This document shows positions 22,679-35,200 of a stretch of 64,000 nucleotides of DNA, one piece after another; the stretch's first letter is position 1, and every line of letters starts with the position of its first letter. The stretch is from Micractinium sp. NFX-FRZ. Taxonomy: Eukaryota > Chlorophyta > Trebouxiophyceae > Chlorellales > Chlorellaceae. The translations under genes and the position numbers were made by a program. The stretch lies in NCBI GenBank assembly GCA_029339195.1, contig JAPTJF010000032.1:1-64000 (forward strand), written 5' to 3'. The notes beneath the pieces are model-generated. The model did not search any database and had not been told where the DNA came from. It worked only from the letters and a program-made list of their open reading frames with translations.

Positions 22679-24286
22679 ATGAGCAACCTGTCAAATAGCA
22701 CTGGCGACGGGGGCGGAGGTGCGTTCTTGGCTTCCGGTGCCGGCCTGCGCGCACCCGACACCGATCCCTGACTCTGCCATGAGGGGGTGCGCTGTCTGAC
22801 TGCAGGAGGGCGCCCCCCAGGGAACTTTACCGACACAGGCGAGTGGGACCCCAGCTGCCCGACGGGCCGGCTGCGCCGCCTGCAGTACTGCTGCTGCTGC
22901 CAACCCACGCTAAGCTTGGGCTTCTGGCGGCTTCTGGGCCGTCTGGCGCACTGCGCATGCGAAGCTCGCAACAGCACAGAACCGAACCGCCCGGGCAACC
23001 GGTGCTGACGTGCTGTTGCTGGTGCTGCTCTGCCTTCGTGCTGCCAGGCATCAGCGCCCGGCTTGGCTGGCTGGCAGGCGATTCTTCCGACCTGAATGTT
23101 TAGGAATTGAAACCTGTGCCCAGTGAACAAAAACCCAACCATTCCTGCATACCCGCACCACTTCAGGCTACGGCACACATGACGGGCAGGGCAACGTGCC
23201 GACGGGGGCGCAGTACCAAAAGGGCACAGGTGGGGCGGGCAGCCAGGGTGTGCGCCTGCCTGTAGCCAGCCTCTTGCATGCAGGGCCAGCCCCAAGTCAG
23301 GTCGCTGCACCTCTCTCTGCTCCTGTACTCTGCAGGATACGATGAGCATGGCCAGGTGTCGACATCCTTTGGAAAGTGGGCAGTTGCCTATGACCCGGTG
23401 GGTGTGGGGGTGGGAGGGCGGGTGGGTAGGATGCGCCAGCAACGCTCACCAGGGCAGCACAGGGCAGGGCAAAGGGGTCGCAACACCCTCAGTAGCAGTG
23501 AGTAACAGCAGGCATAGGCTCCTGTGAGCGACCACAGTATTCAGCAAGCACATCGCCGCCGCCAGCTGCGGCAGGCAGGCAGGCAGGCAGGCTGAAGGGC
23601 GAGCGCGAGCCTGCAGTGCTGCCCTTCCATTGCCTTGCCCTCGCCCACTTCACCCCCCTTCCTTGCCCCCTGCTCCGAGCCAGGTGACGGGCATGGCAGT
23701 GGATCACGTGACCTCTGGCTACGATATGGGCGGGGCGGGCGGGGCCGGAGGCGGGGGCGGAGGCCTAGTGGACGTGTCAGCAGCGGCGTCAGGGCACGGC
23801 GCTGTGGCATCTCCAGAGCTGCAGCAGGCTGTGCAGCAGTTCTTTGCAAGCTGGGAGATGCAGGCAGAGGAGCCGCAGCAGGCCGGGGCGGCGGGGCAGG
23901 CCGCGGAGGAGCAGCGGCAGGCGCCACAGGCGGCCGAGGGCACCGGGCAGGGTGAGGCGGGCGACTGAGCGGGGCGGCACGGGGAGCGTGAGGCAAGCGT
24001 CCCAAGCCCACCCAGGTGCCCGCCCAACCACCTGCCCACCTACTTGCATCACAGTGCTTGCATCTGCTTATGTGCATGGCCCTGGCTTCCGCCCATGCCT
24101 GCTGCCCTTTCGGCTCCTTGGCCACCATTGCTCCATATCCGTCCTCTGCTCCTCACATACCTGCTGTACCCTCACTCTGCGCATGAAACTGCAGGTATTG
24201 CGGAGCGCCTGGATGCAGGGGCCTACCTGCCAGATCAGCCGGAGAGGACCGTGCGTGAGGCGGAGGAGTGGCGCCACAGGCGCTGA
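22679..24286 (+). CDS. Unknown small protein, Gly/Tyr-rich N-terminus
   Basis: I do not recognise this family. Six exons in consistent phase: 22679-22718, 22806-22838, 23167-23229, 23336-23397, 23684-23951, 24195-24286; 185 residues. The N-terminal third has aromatic/glycine segments (GYGTHDGQGNVPTG, GYDEHGQVSTSFGKWAVAYD, SGYDMGG) with near-repeated GYG/GYD units. The middle is Gly-rich, then Gln/Ala-rich with a short helix (SPELQQAVQQFFASWEM). The tail is charged and ends EEWRHRR. No signal peptide or membrane helix is visible, so it is probably soluble. Intron 2 would use a GC donor (GCGAGT). The exon set was built from phase and splice sites, and the first two exons are the least certain. 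A nuclear or RNA-linked role is conceivable from composition only. Confidence 0.6.
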
Positions 24287-24674
24287 CGTGGCAGGTGGCA
24301 TGCCGGCCCACCAGCGTTTGCCCACGCCTCACAGCAGGCGGCCAAAGCAAGCACATGGTCCTGCGGCAATCTCAGCTCAGCCTAGACTCCCTTTTCACAG
24401 GGATAACTACCGCGCTGCCTGCACATAAATCACTAAGAACAGAGGCGCAGGGGACGGCAGCACAAACACAAAGGCATAAGCAGAACACACGATGAGCATT
24501 TGTCCCCATGTACAGAGAGGGCTGTTTCAGGTGTTTGTTGTTTGTAACAATGACAGCTATCTAGCTCAGTGCCTCATGGACTGGCGCTCTTTCAGCCAGC
24601 GCATCAGGCCGGAGGCTCCGCTGGCTTGGGGCTGGCAGCCTGGCCCCCGGCGGCAGCCGCAGCCAGCTCAGGTC
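24287..24674. other. Convergent gap
   Basis: Between the unknown gene (plus) and the WD40 gene (minus). Contains the TGTAA at 24543-24547 for the plus gene. No gene seen. Confidence 0.4.
24543..24547 (+). promoter_or_regulatory. TGTAA polyadenylation signal
   Basis: TGTAA, 257 bases past the stop of the unknown gene. Confidence 0.45.
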
Positions 24675-27600
24675 TCACTTGCCGCCACAAAGCTCGGCCA
24701 GCTCCAGCCGCAGATCCTGCATGATGGACTGCTTGAGCGCCGCTATCTGCGCCGGGTTCACCATCACGCTTGCCTCCTGCTGACCGCCGCCGGGCTGGGC
24801 TTTGGCGGAAGCTGAAGAGCCAGCCAGGCCCACGCTGCTGTTGCGGGGGGCGTTCTCCTGTCCAGCTAGGTCATCCAGAACGGTGGGGGCAGCGGCTGTG
24901 GTGGGCGGCGCTGGCGGGGGCAGGCCCGCAGCCTGGGCAAAGCAGGCCAGCAGGCCTGCCAGCTCAGACTTGAGGGCTGGGTCCAGCGCCGAGCTGCCGC
25001 CAGCTGCCTGCACCAGGCTGGTTACACCCTGCACGCCCTGCCGCAGCAGGCTGAGCACCTCTGCTGGTGCTGGGGTGTGTGCGCCGGCGCCAGTGCCAGG
25101 CTCGTCCTGGGTAGAGGCAGGGTGCGGAGCCTCGCTCAAGCTGCTGACCGAGCGAGCAGGAGACACGCCCAGCACGCCGCCCGCGCTGAGCCCGCTGCAC
25201 GCTGCAGACGCCGCAGGCGGGCTGGGCATTGACGCCAGCATCGCGGCTGCATAGCGGCGGGCAAAGCTGGGTGTCCCCTCGTCTTCCAGAGGGTCATACT
25301 CGGGTGGCCGGGAAAACGGGTCGTCTTCCCCACGCACGGAGCCGCTGTACACGGAGGCAGCAGCGGTGGAGGTCACACCGACGGCCCAGATGGAGCGGCT
25401 GCGCTGGCTGCTGCTGGAGCCCGGGGCGTCGACGGATGCACAGACGGCGGCCTGCTAGAGGGTGGAAGAAGCAGCATAGGTGGTGTGGGCATGTAGGCAA
25501 TGAAGCAGCCAGGGGTGGTGCCAGCAGCTGCAGGCACCCACAAGCTTAACGCCACAACTGCCCATTGCACCAACAGGCATCATTAAAGCGCCCACGGGCG
25601 CCTTCCTCACCTTGGCTTGCTCAGGTGAATAAGAGAAGAGTGCTGACGTAATGATGAGGCGGGGTGGCGAGGGCGCAGCAGGCTTGCTCTTCTTGCTGGT
25701 TGGGGTGTCCTCAGCTGCCGCCTCGTCCGCCGCCTCAAACTTCTCCCCAGGTGACGCTGCTGTTGCTGTCAGCGGCGGCCTCCTGGCGCCAACAGTAGGC
25801 TGGTCATTCACACCCCCAGCGCTACCCCCGCTGCCTATGCTGCCGCTGCTCTCTGCTGGCAGGGCCGCCTCGCGCACCAGGCGGCTGCGCTTGCCCGACG
25901 CAATGCCAGGGGCCGGAACGCGGCCAGAGCTCAGGCTGGCAGCCGAAAGGTTGAGGCGGGGCACGGGCGGGCGGCCCTGCAGGCTCCTGGGCTTCTCTGC
26001 AATGCAGCTGCCGACAGACGCAGAGGCCGTGTGCATGGCTGCACCTGATGCAGCTGCTACCACAGCCACAGCCAGCGACGCTGGCGCTGGCTGGGCTGGC
26101 GCCCCGCTGGGCTTGCGGCCCCACCCCAGGAAGAGGCGCGGGGTGCGGTCAGTGTGCTCCACGTTGGGCGCGCCCGTCACCGGCAGCCCAGGGCTGTGAT
26201 ACGTTGCTGGGTTGAAGGCCAGCGGCTGAGGGGCGGCCGCCGCTGGCTTGGTCCCAGCCTTGGTCGCCAGGGTGGGGGTGTCCTCGTCCTGCGGTGGCAG
26301 GAGGCGGGCAGGCATCTGAGGTCAGGAAAGAAGACACAAGTGGGCTTCCTGGCACACAAGGAATGCAAACAGGCGGGCATGTGTTCACACAACCCTGCAA
26401 GCAATCCTACCTTGCTCTGGGCGGTGCGGGCGGTGGTGTGCTGCTTGGCGCCGCCAAACCCAAAGGAGAAGGTGAGGCGGCGGGACGTGGTGGCGCTGGC
26501 TTCACCGCCTGCCGTGTCAGCGGGGGTGGCAGCCTTGGCGGTGGAGCCGGCATCCTCATACACGTCCCAGCTGTCAACAGACGGGCTGCACAGCACCTCG
26601 CCGCCCAGGCTGAGGGAGGAGTGCGGCCGCGGAGGCTGGGCGGCGCTGCCCCTGGTCAGCGAGGCGAGAGATGTTGCGCTCAAAGCACGCCGTGTCAGCT
26701 CGTTGCTGCCGGGCACAGGGCCCCAGGGGCGGCGGCGCGGCTGGCTGACAGATCCGCTGGCAGGCGACGCCTCCTGGGCACCCACGTCCACCGTCACAGA
26801 GCCGCCAGCGCTGGCGGGGGCGGGGCTGAAGAAGTCGGGTTCGCGAGCCGGCGAGGCTGCGGCAGCTGAAAGCAAGGGTGCCCCTGCTGTGTCTGCGCTC
26901 ACGGACACCGACAGGTGAAGCAGTGCCCTGCACGAGAAATGTGGAGGTGGTGTGTCAGAGGTTTGAGAGAAGTATGCAAACAGCGTATAGAGGTGGTAAT
27001 GCGCTGAGGTCACGGCAGAGGCACGGTTGACACCAGGCAGGCAGGCAGGCCCTGGAGCAGCTCTGGCAGCAGCGCCGCACCTGCAGCGCGCCGCGTCTGC
27101 TGCTGCCAGCGGGTCCAATGGGCCCTCAGTGCCGCCAGCGGCAGAGGGCTGAATGCTGCCCGCTGCCGCGCTGGGGTCCTGGCGCCGGAAGCCGCGCCAG
27201 CCCAGAACAGTCGACGCCAGGCGCTGCAGGCTGGCCTTCTTGGTGGCGCTGACTGCCTGCAGTGCTGCATCTGCCGCCGGCACGGCCGCTGCACCTTCAG
27301 CGGCAGCGGCTGGGGCGGCAGCCGCAGCAGCCGCCGGCGGCCAGTCGGCTGCAGCACCTGCCACCTGGCGGGTGCTGCCTGGCTCCGGAGCCTCCTCCAG
27401 GTCAGCAAACACATCTGGGGACTGCAGCCAGCCCGGAGATATGTTTGAGATTGTCTCGTATGGGGAGCCGCCACAGCCGAAGTCAATGGCCGGCGAGGCA
27501 GGTGGAGGGGTGGAGGCTGCCGCTGGCGGTGGTGGTGGGGCGGCGGCGGCAGGGGATGCAGGATCTGCTGCCACCTGCAGGGGCACATGTGGCAGGACAG

Positions 27601-30600
27601 TCAGCACAGCATGTGAGAGCACAGTCAGCAGAGTGCCCAAAAACGGGGGAATTGCAGGGAGCAGCGCGGCATGCAGCCCTGCCCTTTGTGCATGCTGTGC
27701 CGGCAGCACATCCCACCCACCTGCTCCTGCGTGGATGTGGCCCGGCGTGCTGGCAGGCTCTTGGGCAGCGTGGCGTAAATCGCCTGCAGGTCCTCCAGCT
27801 GCTGCATGTGCTGCTCTCGCCCACCCAGCACCGCCTGGCGGTTGGGGGATGGTGGGATGGAGCGCGTGCGCTGCAGGCTGACATCCTGTGCCTCTGCTGG
27901 CTCCAGGGGCAGGCCAGCGGGCAGCAGTAAGGCTGCTGCTGCTGCCTCCTTGACGGACGGCAGCAAGCTGTCTGGCGCCAGCAGGCGGGCGGCCGAGGGC
28001 ACCTCGGTCACAGCCAGAAGGTCAGCTGCTACGGGCGCATCTGTCGCTGGAGAGGAAGAAGCGGCCTCGTCAATGAGGGCGGACAGATCCCGGGGCAGCA
28101 CCCTGGCTGATCCGGCGCTGCTGCTGCCAGAGAGGGCAGGGGCAGCCGGCAGGGTGGGCAGGCCCAGGCCCTGCACAGGGCCGTGGACGGGGTGCTGTGT
28201 TAGGTGGGCTGTGCAGGCAGACAGCAAGGCAAACGGGCGCATGACATATTGAGATAGTGTGCACTCATTAAGACCCACCTCGCAGGTGCATTGCACGCAT
28301 GAATACGAGCAACCGGCACTGGCCTCACCTTGACTGCTTGGCGACACTTGGTGGCGAGGCTGGCGGGGAGCAGGTGGGTGATGACGGAGGTGTCGTTGCC
28401 AACTGAGACAACGCAGCCCGCAGCGGGGAGGATGAGCACCTGCGCACCAGTTCAGGTTTGACACGTGAGGGTGCGGGATGAGGGTTGTATCCTGCCTGCG
28501 GATGTGCACGGAAGCAAGCCGGAGCACTGCATACATGCCCGCCGCCAGCAGGAACCTGCACTCCCTCACCTTGTTGATGGTGCTGCCCGCGGCGTGCGCC
28601 TTGCCAGAGGCCAGCAGCTTGCCGCTGGGCAGGCCAAAGGCCATCAGGTGGTTGCGGGAGGTGGCGCAGACGAACAGGCCAGCACCAGGGTCAGCGTCCA
28701 TACAGGTGATCTCGCCTGGCAGGGGTGAGAGCAAATAGGGGTGGAGTCAGCTGAAGTGCAGGAGTAGAGGTGGTGGGTGGCACAAATGTGCGCGGCGACA
28801 GCGGGGCATGCAGAGTCGAGCGCCCCGGGCCACCCTTCTGATGTCTACCTGCATGCCCCATGGCCAACACCCCAGCTCACCATGGCTCCTGTCTAGCAGC
28901 TGCACCGAGCCGCTCTCGATGCCAGATGCGGCCTCCCATGTGTAGGCCCTGCCCGTCTTGCTGGCAGCCACCAGCAGCTGGCCCCGCTGGGCGGGCACCA
29001 GCCCTACAAAGCTGTTGCGTGGCACCGAAGCTGCTGCCGCCAGCACCAGCTGGCCTGACGTTGGGTCCCAGCGGTACAGCTGCCGCTTGCCGTCGCAGTC
29101 GGTGGTGGCCAGGCCGGCCGCGATGCCGCTGTCTGCTGAGGAGGTGAAAGCGATGCCGCTGACTGTGGCTCTGTGCTCGGCCAGGCTGGCCAGCAGCGAG
29201 TAGCTGCCGTCCAGCCCCACACTCAGCACCTTTACGGTGCCACGGCGGCCGCCCACCGCCAGCAGGAGCGGGGCACGCTGGTCTGTAGTGTCGACTGAGA
29301 AGCCCACTCCAAAGGCGAGGGACGTGACTTCGCTGTCCAGCACCGCCTTCAGCGGGGCCATGATAGAGGGGGCCGGCGGGGAGGCGTGCAGCGCCAGAGA
29401 CACCAGGTGCACGCTGCCGCTGTTGTCGCCTGCGCGGGGTGTGGAGGGAACAGTACGGTGCTGATGAGAGGAAATTCTCACATGCTCTCAATGTGCATGT
29501 GAATTGGACATGGCAGAACAGGCAGGAAGCACAGGAAGTAGGCAGGCAGGCACACCCTGGCTGTCTTCACCGCACTCGACCACACTCCAGCTCCAACAAT
29601 TACCTGAGGCTAGCAGGCGGCCGTCGGGGCTGGCAGCCAGGCAGTGGAGCTTGGTGGAGGCACTGCCCAGGTGCACGCGGATGTCCAGGGTGGCTGTGCA
29701 CGACAGCTGGGCAGCCCCACAGCAGCCCCAGAGCAGCACGCGGCCGTCCAGACTGTGGGCCAAAGGAACGAAGGGCAGCACCGGCAGTCAGTGGGACTTG
29801 CTTGGAACCCTGACTGCGGCGGTAGCATGCACGTTCAGCCAGTGAACTCACTGCCCAACTCACCCACAGGTTGCCAGTTGTGTGCTGCCGCCATCGGCAG
29901 CAGGGATGGAGGTGATGTCGGTGATGGCCTCGCTGCGAGCAAGCAGGCAGGATGGGGCAGCATGTGCTAGGCACGGTGGGGCTGCACATTGGCCATGCAA
30001 CTAGGCGGCCTAAAGCTGGCATGCACCAGCAGCAGCGGTCCTCCTCCCACCTATGCAGCTGGCGCTGGTACAGCAGCGCGGGGTGGCCCACGTCCTGCAG
30101 GTCCCACGTCAGCAGGCCGCCGCCTGTGGTGCTGGCTGTCAGCGTGCGGCCATCAGCGCCAAACGCGCAGGCCTCTGCCCAGTTCGCTGCGGTGGAGGTT
30201 GCAGCAGGAGGCAGCGCCAACTCAGTCACCAGCTTCAGGGTGGCAGAGCTGAAGAGCTTGATGCCAGAGGGGCAGGCCACTGCCACGTGGTCCGCCGAGG
30301 CAGACAGCGCCAGCACCTGCGCCACCTGCAGGGGTCAGTGAGAGGGGCGGGGGTGCAGGGGTTAACATTAGGAGAGGAGTGAGAGCAGGGCAGCCGAGAT
30401 GTTAGGCAGAGACAGCACGGCAGGGCTGCCAGAAACAGCAGAGAAACAGGGACCCAGGCCATGGTCCCAGCCAGCCAATTTGTGCCCAGCACCCACCTCG
30501 GGCAGCTCCAGTGACTTCTCCACCGGCACACCACCCGCCCGCAGGCGCAGCAGGCGGCCGCCGCTGGTCACCGAGACCAGGCGCGGCGGTGCCCGTGCGT

Positions 30601-31954
30601 TGGCGGAGCTCAGCGCCACCAGGCCCAGCATTCGGGTGGAGGCGGGTCCAAGGCTGGGAAGCACACACATGCGGATGGAGAGCTTCAGAGGGAGGCCGCC
30701 TGGCAGGCTGTTGCGCTCCAGCGTCCACACCGTCTACAGGGGATGGTGAGGGGGGGACGGGAGCAAGGCGAGGAGTAGTAATAAGAGCACGGCAGCAATG
30801 TTCTGTCCCATGCACGGCAGGAGGATGTAGGGCAAGCGTTTTATCTCTGTGGGTGCTAACTGCGGCATGCACAGCCTGCCCCAATCCCGAAGCCCAGCAC
30901 CCTTCATCCAGATCCAGGGCCGCAGCAACCACAACCAGTCAACACCCGTCAATGCAGCACCCATCATGCCAGCACCCACCAGGTTCTCTCGCGAGATGGC
31001 CGCCACCTTGTCCTCGCCCACAAACTCCAGTGCATCATACGCCTCTTTGAGGCGCATGCGGCCTTGCTGGCTTGCGCCGCCGGCTGCGCCGTCCACAGCG
31101 GGAGCCCACACGACGATTTGGTGGTCGCGCTCGCCTCCATGCGAGGCCAGCAGGTGGCCTGCAGGAATCGTTATGAAGGAGGGCCACGAGCAGGGCAGGG
31201 GAAAGTGGTGTTGGGCGGCAGTTGGAGTCGTGCAGGCACAGGGTGGCAGGTACGTGTCAGGACATGTGCAGCGGGTCAGCGGCAGTCCCTGTGCATGTGC
31301 AGCGACTCACCGCTGGGAGAGAAGGCCAGCGCGGCGACCGAGAAGTTGTGCTGTGCCTTGGCAATCTCAACTGCTGGGTCGCACTCATGGGCTCTGTTGA
31401 ACAGCCAGAGTGCCGGTTTGCTGCCTTTTTCTCCCGCCGCAATGAGGCGGCCGTCACGCGAACCAGCCAGCGACGCAATGGGCTTGGCAGCGCTGGTGGG
31501 CGGCACGCGCAGCACCGTGGTGGTGGGAGGGATGCCAGGAGCGGTGCCAAGCGAGAGCAGCACGACTGTGCTGCCAGCGGCTACAGCTACGCGGCCCGGG
31601 CCCGCTGCCACAATGGCTGTCGCCCGCCCCGCCGCCACGGCGCCTGCTTCCAGGCGCCCCGGCCCCGCCGCCGCAATGGCTGTCGCACGCGCCACCGCAA
31701 CGGCGCCCGCTTCCAGGCGGCCTCCGCCGCTGGAGCTGCCCCGTGGCTGAATGGCCGCCGCTCTCCCGGCTGGGTCGCGAACGAGGCCTTGGACAGTGGT
31801 TGGACCGGCTGTCGCACCCTGAAGCGGTGCCTTCAGGCCGCCTGGGAATGCCCCTAGAAGAGGAACTAACAATTGGCAGGTGCACTCGTGCAGGGTGGAG
31901 GAAGATGGAGCGGGGTGGCCTGCGCTTTCCAACCACCTGGCGGCGGCGCCACAT
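24675..31954 (-). CDS. WDR62/MABP1-like multi-WD40 protein
   Basis: Animal relatives (WDR62, MAPKBP1) scaffold JNK signalling and act at spindle poles. Exons: start unresolved to 31311, then 30980-31158, 30497-30733, 30051-30325, 29864-29932, 29604-29752, 28881-29429, 28570-28715, 28329-28439, 27721-28170, 27081-27574, 26411-26927, 25611-26315, 24675-25451; about 1,750 residues. The N-terminal 1,000 residues form two WD40 propellers: AVAAGSTVVLLSL, then GRLIAAGEKGSKPALWLF, LAFSPSG, and later SLDGRVLLWG, SGSVHLVSL, VSVGNDTSVITHLLP. The rest is disordered and Ser/Ala/Pro-rich, ending in a short helix (IAALKQSIMQDLRLELAEL). The frame through the first firm exon has no ATG. I propose ATG at 31954 with a donor six codons later, but this is a guess. 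Residues near the start hold two copies of a GRLEAGAVA repeat. Confidence 0.8.
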
Positions 31955-32269
31955 GCGCGCTCCTGGGCGGGTGCGGCAGGTGTCTTCAAGTCATGTAGTC
32001 ACATTTCATCGTCCCTCCTGCTTTAACATGACAATGCACCTTCTATATTAGCAAATGTGAGGCTACTTTCCACAAGCGGCATCGCCAGGAATACCTGCTG
32101 TCAACCAGTGCCCGACCAGCCCACGTGCAGTGAGGCGGCACCCAGCAGGCAGGCACGCTTGCACGGTTGAAGGGGCACAGAAGATATTGGTTGCGTCAGA
32201 CAGAATTGCTTGCTTAATTGTTATCATAGGTCAAGAATGCAAGAAAGAAATTTGTATGAAACAGGAAGT
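31955..32269. other. Gap between two minus-strand genes
   Basis: AT-richer stretch with TAATATAG on the minus strand near 32045-32052, a possible TATA element for the WD40 gene. The kinase gene's 3' end also lies here. No TGTAA was found on the minus strand. Confidence 0.45.
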
Positions 32270-35200
32270 TCAGGGCACGCTTGGCATGCTGGGTGCAGAC
32301 GGTGCCGCCTCGCCGGCCTTGGCTGCACCTTCGCCGCCTCCCCCTGCGCTTCCCCGCCTGGCCATGCTGAGGCTGCGCTCCATCAAGCGGCCCAGCTGCT
32401 GCATGAGCTCCTGGGCGGTGGGGCGCTCCTGGGGGTCGGTGCTCATGCAGCGCAGCATCAGGTCGGCAGCTTCCTGTGTGTAGAGTGGAGGCCACAGTGG
32501 TTACGGGATAGACAGAGGGGGCAGAGGGCCAGACAGAGGGAAGGGACACACACACAGCTGGGTCAAACTGCAGCTGTAAGTACACGCATTTGGGTGCTGA
32601 CCGGGCGGGCGCAGCGCCTGCGCGCACCTGTGAGCACTCCTCTGGCACACGTGGCAGGCGCAGGCACCCCCGCTCGGGCACCTGCCCAGTGATGAGCTCC
32701 CAGAGCACGACGCCAAAGCTGTGGGAACAGAATTGGTAGGAAGGAAAGTGAGGTAGGCGGCAGGCTGGCAGCACCCAACAAACAGCATGCAGTGCCATGC
32801 TGCACCCGAGAGGATCGTGATTTGTGCCAGAGCCGCCCTCACCCATGGCATGGCATCCCACAGCAGCCCAGCCAGTGCCTCACCTGTAGATGTCCACCGC
32901 CTGGCTGCACTCTGCAGCACCCATCAACACCTCCGGGGCCACCCTGCAGGGAGCACGGTCGGATGAGCGGGAAGGGATGCCACCAGATCTACAGTGACCA
33001 GCAATAATCTAGCTGCCGTTACCAAGCGTTGCAGCTGGCTACTGTTCAACCACAGCGTGCATAGCATGAGAGCGCACCAGGCAAAGGTTCCGATGAGGGG
33101 GAGGTCGGAGAGGAAGGTGCGCGTCCGTTGGCGAAAGAATCCAACATCTGCCAGCTTGGCGGTACCGCTGCAGTGCATGGGAGGCGCGGTGGGGTCAGAG
33201 TATGAGAGTAAGTGGAGAGTACAGGCGCAGCTCCAAGCTCACAGCCGGACGGGAGCGTGCAAGGACAGCAGCAGGGGGCAGAACCAGAGCAGGCCAGGCT
33301 CAAGCCCTTTGAGAGACGCGCCCAGGAAGCCTACCCGGCAGTCAGCAGGACGTTGGGACTCTTGACGTCCTGCGGGGCACAGGGGGCGAGGGCAGGTGGG
33401 TGTCCGGTGGCGGCAGAACTGAGCAGGCCCTGGGCACAGGGGCCAGCACCCAGGTGGGATGCTTCAAAGGGTCTTGTCGCTTGCAAGCCCCTTACAAAGA
33501 TGATGTTCACCAGAGTTGTGCGAGCCAGTCTCACCAGGTGCACGATTCTGCGCTGGTGCAGGAAGTTGAGCGCCTTTGCCAGCTCCAAGGCCACCCGCTT
33601 GCCCCTGTGCTGCCACCCAAACAGCCGCTGCGTGTCGCTGCCCGGAACCCGCACGTTCAGAGCGGTCTGCAGGTCCCGCCCTGCACAAGCCTTGTGGCCA
33701 GTGGCAGCCTTGTGAGAAATTCTTAGAGCCCAGCGTGATGTGAGCAAAGGACCCAAAGGGAGGGGGGCATGCATGCAGGGACACCACTTACAGCGGGGGA
33801 CGGGCAGTGCAACCATGGAGGCCTCAGCGCACACAGCAGCTCAGTCAAAGCAGCGGCAGCGTCCTGAAGGAGCAGCGCCAGGCAATCAGACCCCCACCTT
33901 CACAATACTCCATGAGAACAACCCCCTTGCTGCCGGTGAGGGCCACGCCCCGCAGGCACACCACGTTTGGGTGCCGCAGCTCCTGCAGGCGAGACGCCTC
34001 CTGCACCCACAACGGGGGGGGGGAGAAGGAGACAGGCAACCGCATGGGCAAGTGGCGTGTGGATGGGATCTCTGGAGGCACTGTCAAGTGGGTGGCCTGG
34101 CAGTATGGCCCAACAGGCACCCTTTCCCGCAGCCCATCTTAGTAAGCCGCCCAGCTGAGCCAGTCACTGTGCACGGTGCACCGTGCACGGTGCACGGTGC
34201 AGCACAGTGCAGGGCACAGCATGCACAGCGCACCGTGAGGAAAGCCTCCTGCATGGCGGGCGCGCTCCCAATGTCAATCTCCTTTGCAGCCACGACTTCT
34301 CCCCTGCAGAGGAAGAGGGGAGCCAGAGGCCATGGCCCTGAAAAGCCAAGATCAGGCTGCAGAACGCAGGGCTGCCCCTCAGCTGCCGGCGGCTCGGGCA
34401 GCAAGTCTGACAAACTGGGTGCCTGCAGCAACAGCAGGCAGGAGCTGCCACACACTTCCCTGAAGCAATGCATGCCCTCTTGCAGTGGGTGCCTACCTGA
34501 AGGTTGCCTTGTACACTGTCGCGCTGCAGGCAGGCAGGCAGGCAGGGGGGAGTGGTGCTGAGAGTGAGCAACAGGTGGAGGCCACAGCCGTGGAAATGGC
34601 TGCAGCTGGCACGGACTGCTGGACACTCAATCACTCGCTCATGGCACAGCCGGCCACTATGCCCAGCTGAGCTGCTACACCCCCTTCCTCCACTCTGCTG
34701 ACCTGGCACCCGACCCAATCTCCTGCAGCCTGCCGTTCGGCCAGCGAAGGTAAGTGACCTGCAGGGCAACGAGTGGCTGTCACAGAGCCAAGTGGGCATC
34801 AATGGCAGGGCCAGTGGGGCAGCTGCTCAGCACTGCCCATTATGGGCCACACCGCCCTGCCTGCCAGCTGGTCCCACCCTCACCCCTCCAGCTATGTGCC
34901 CTCAGAAGTGGGCTGCTGCCCACCGTGCCCGCCCCCTCTCTGTGTCACCATGTTCAGTCAGGAAACTGTCTGGTGTAAGCCCCTTTGGCAGCTGACTGCC
35001 CTCTACCGCCAACGCCTCACCTCGCTGCTGTCCACGACCTCCTCCCGCAAGCGTGGCGGCAGCGTGTCGACACTGAGCAGCACGTGCTCAGTGGCGGACG
35101 GGTTGCTTTCATACCCGCTGGCTGCCTGCTGCTCCAGCTGCGCAACGTGCTGCAGGAGTGGGGGCAGCGGTGCCACCTCGGAGCCAGCGCTGTCGCCGCC

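Noticed and set aside
31955..31989. Extension of the first WD40-gene exon to 31989
   Set aside because: The frame begins with TTG and has an in-frame TGA just upstream, so it cannot hold the start codon without another exon.
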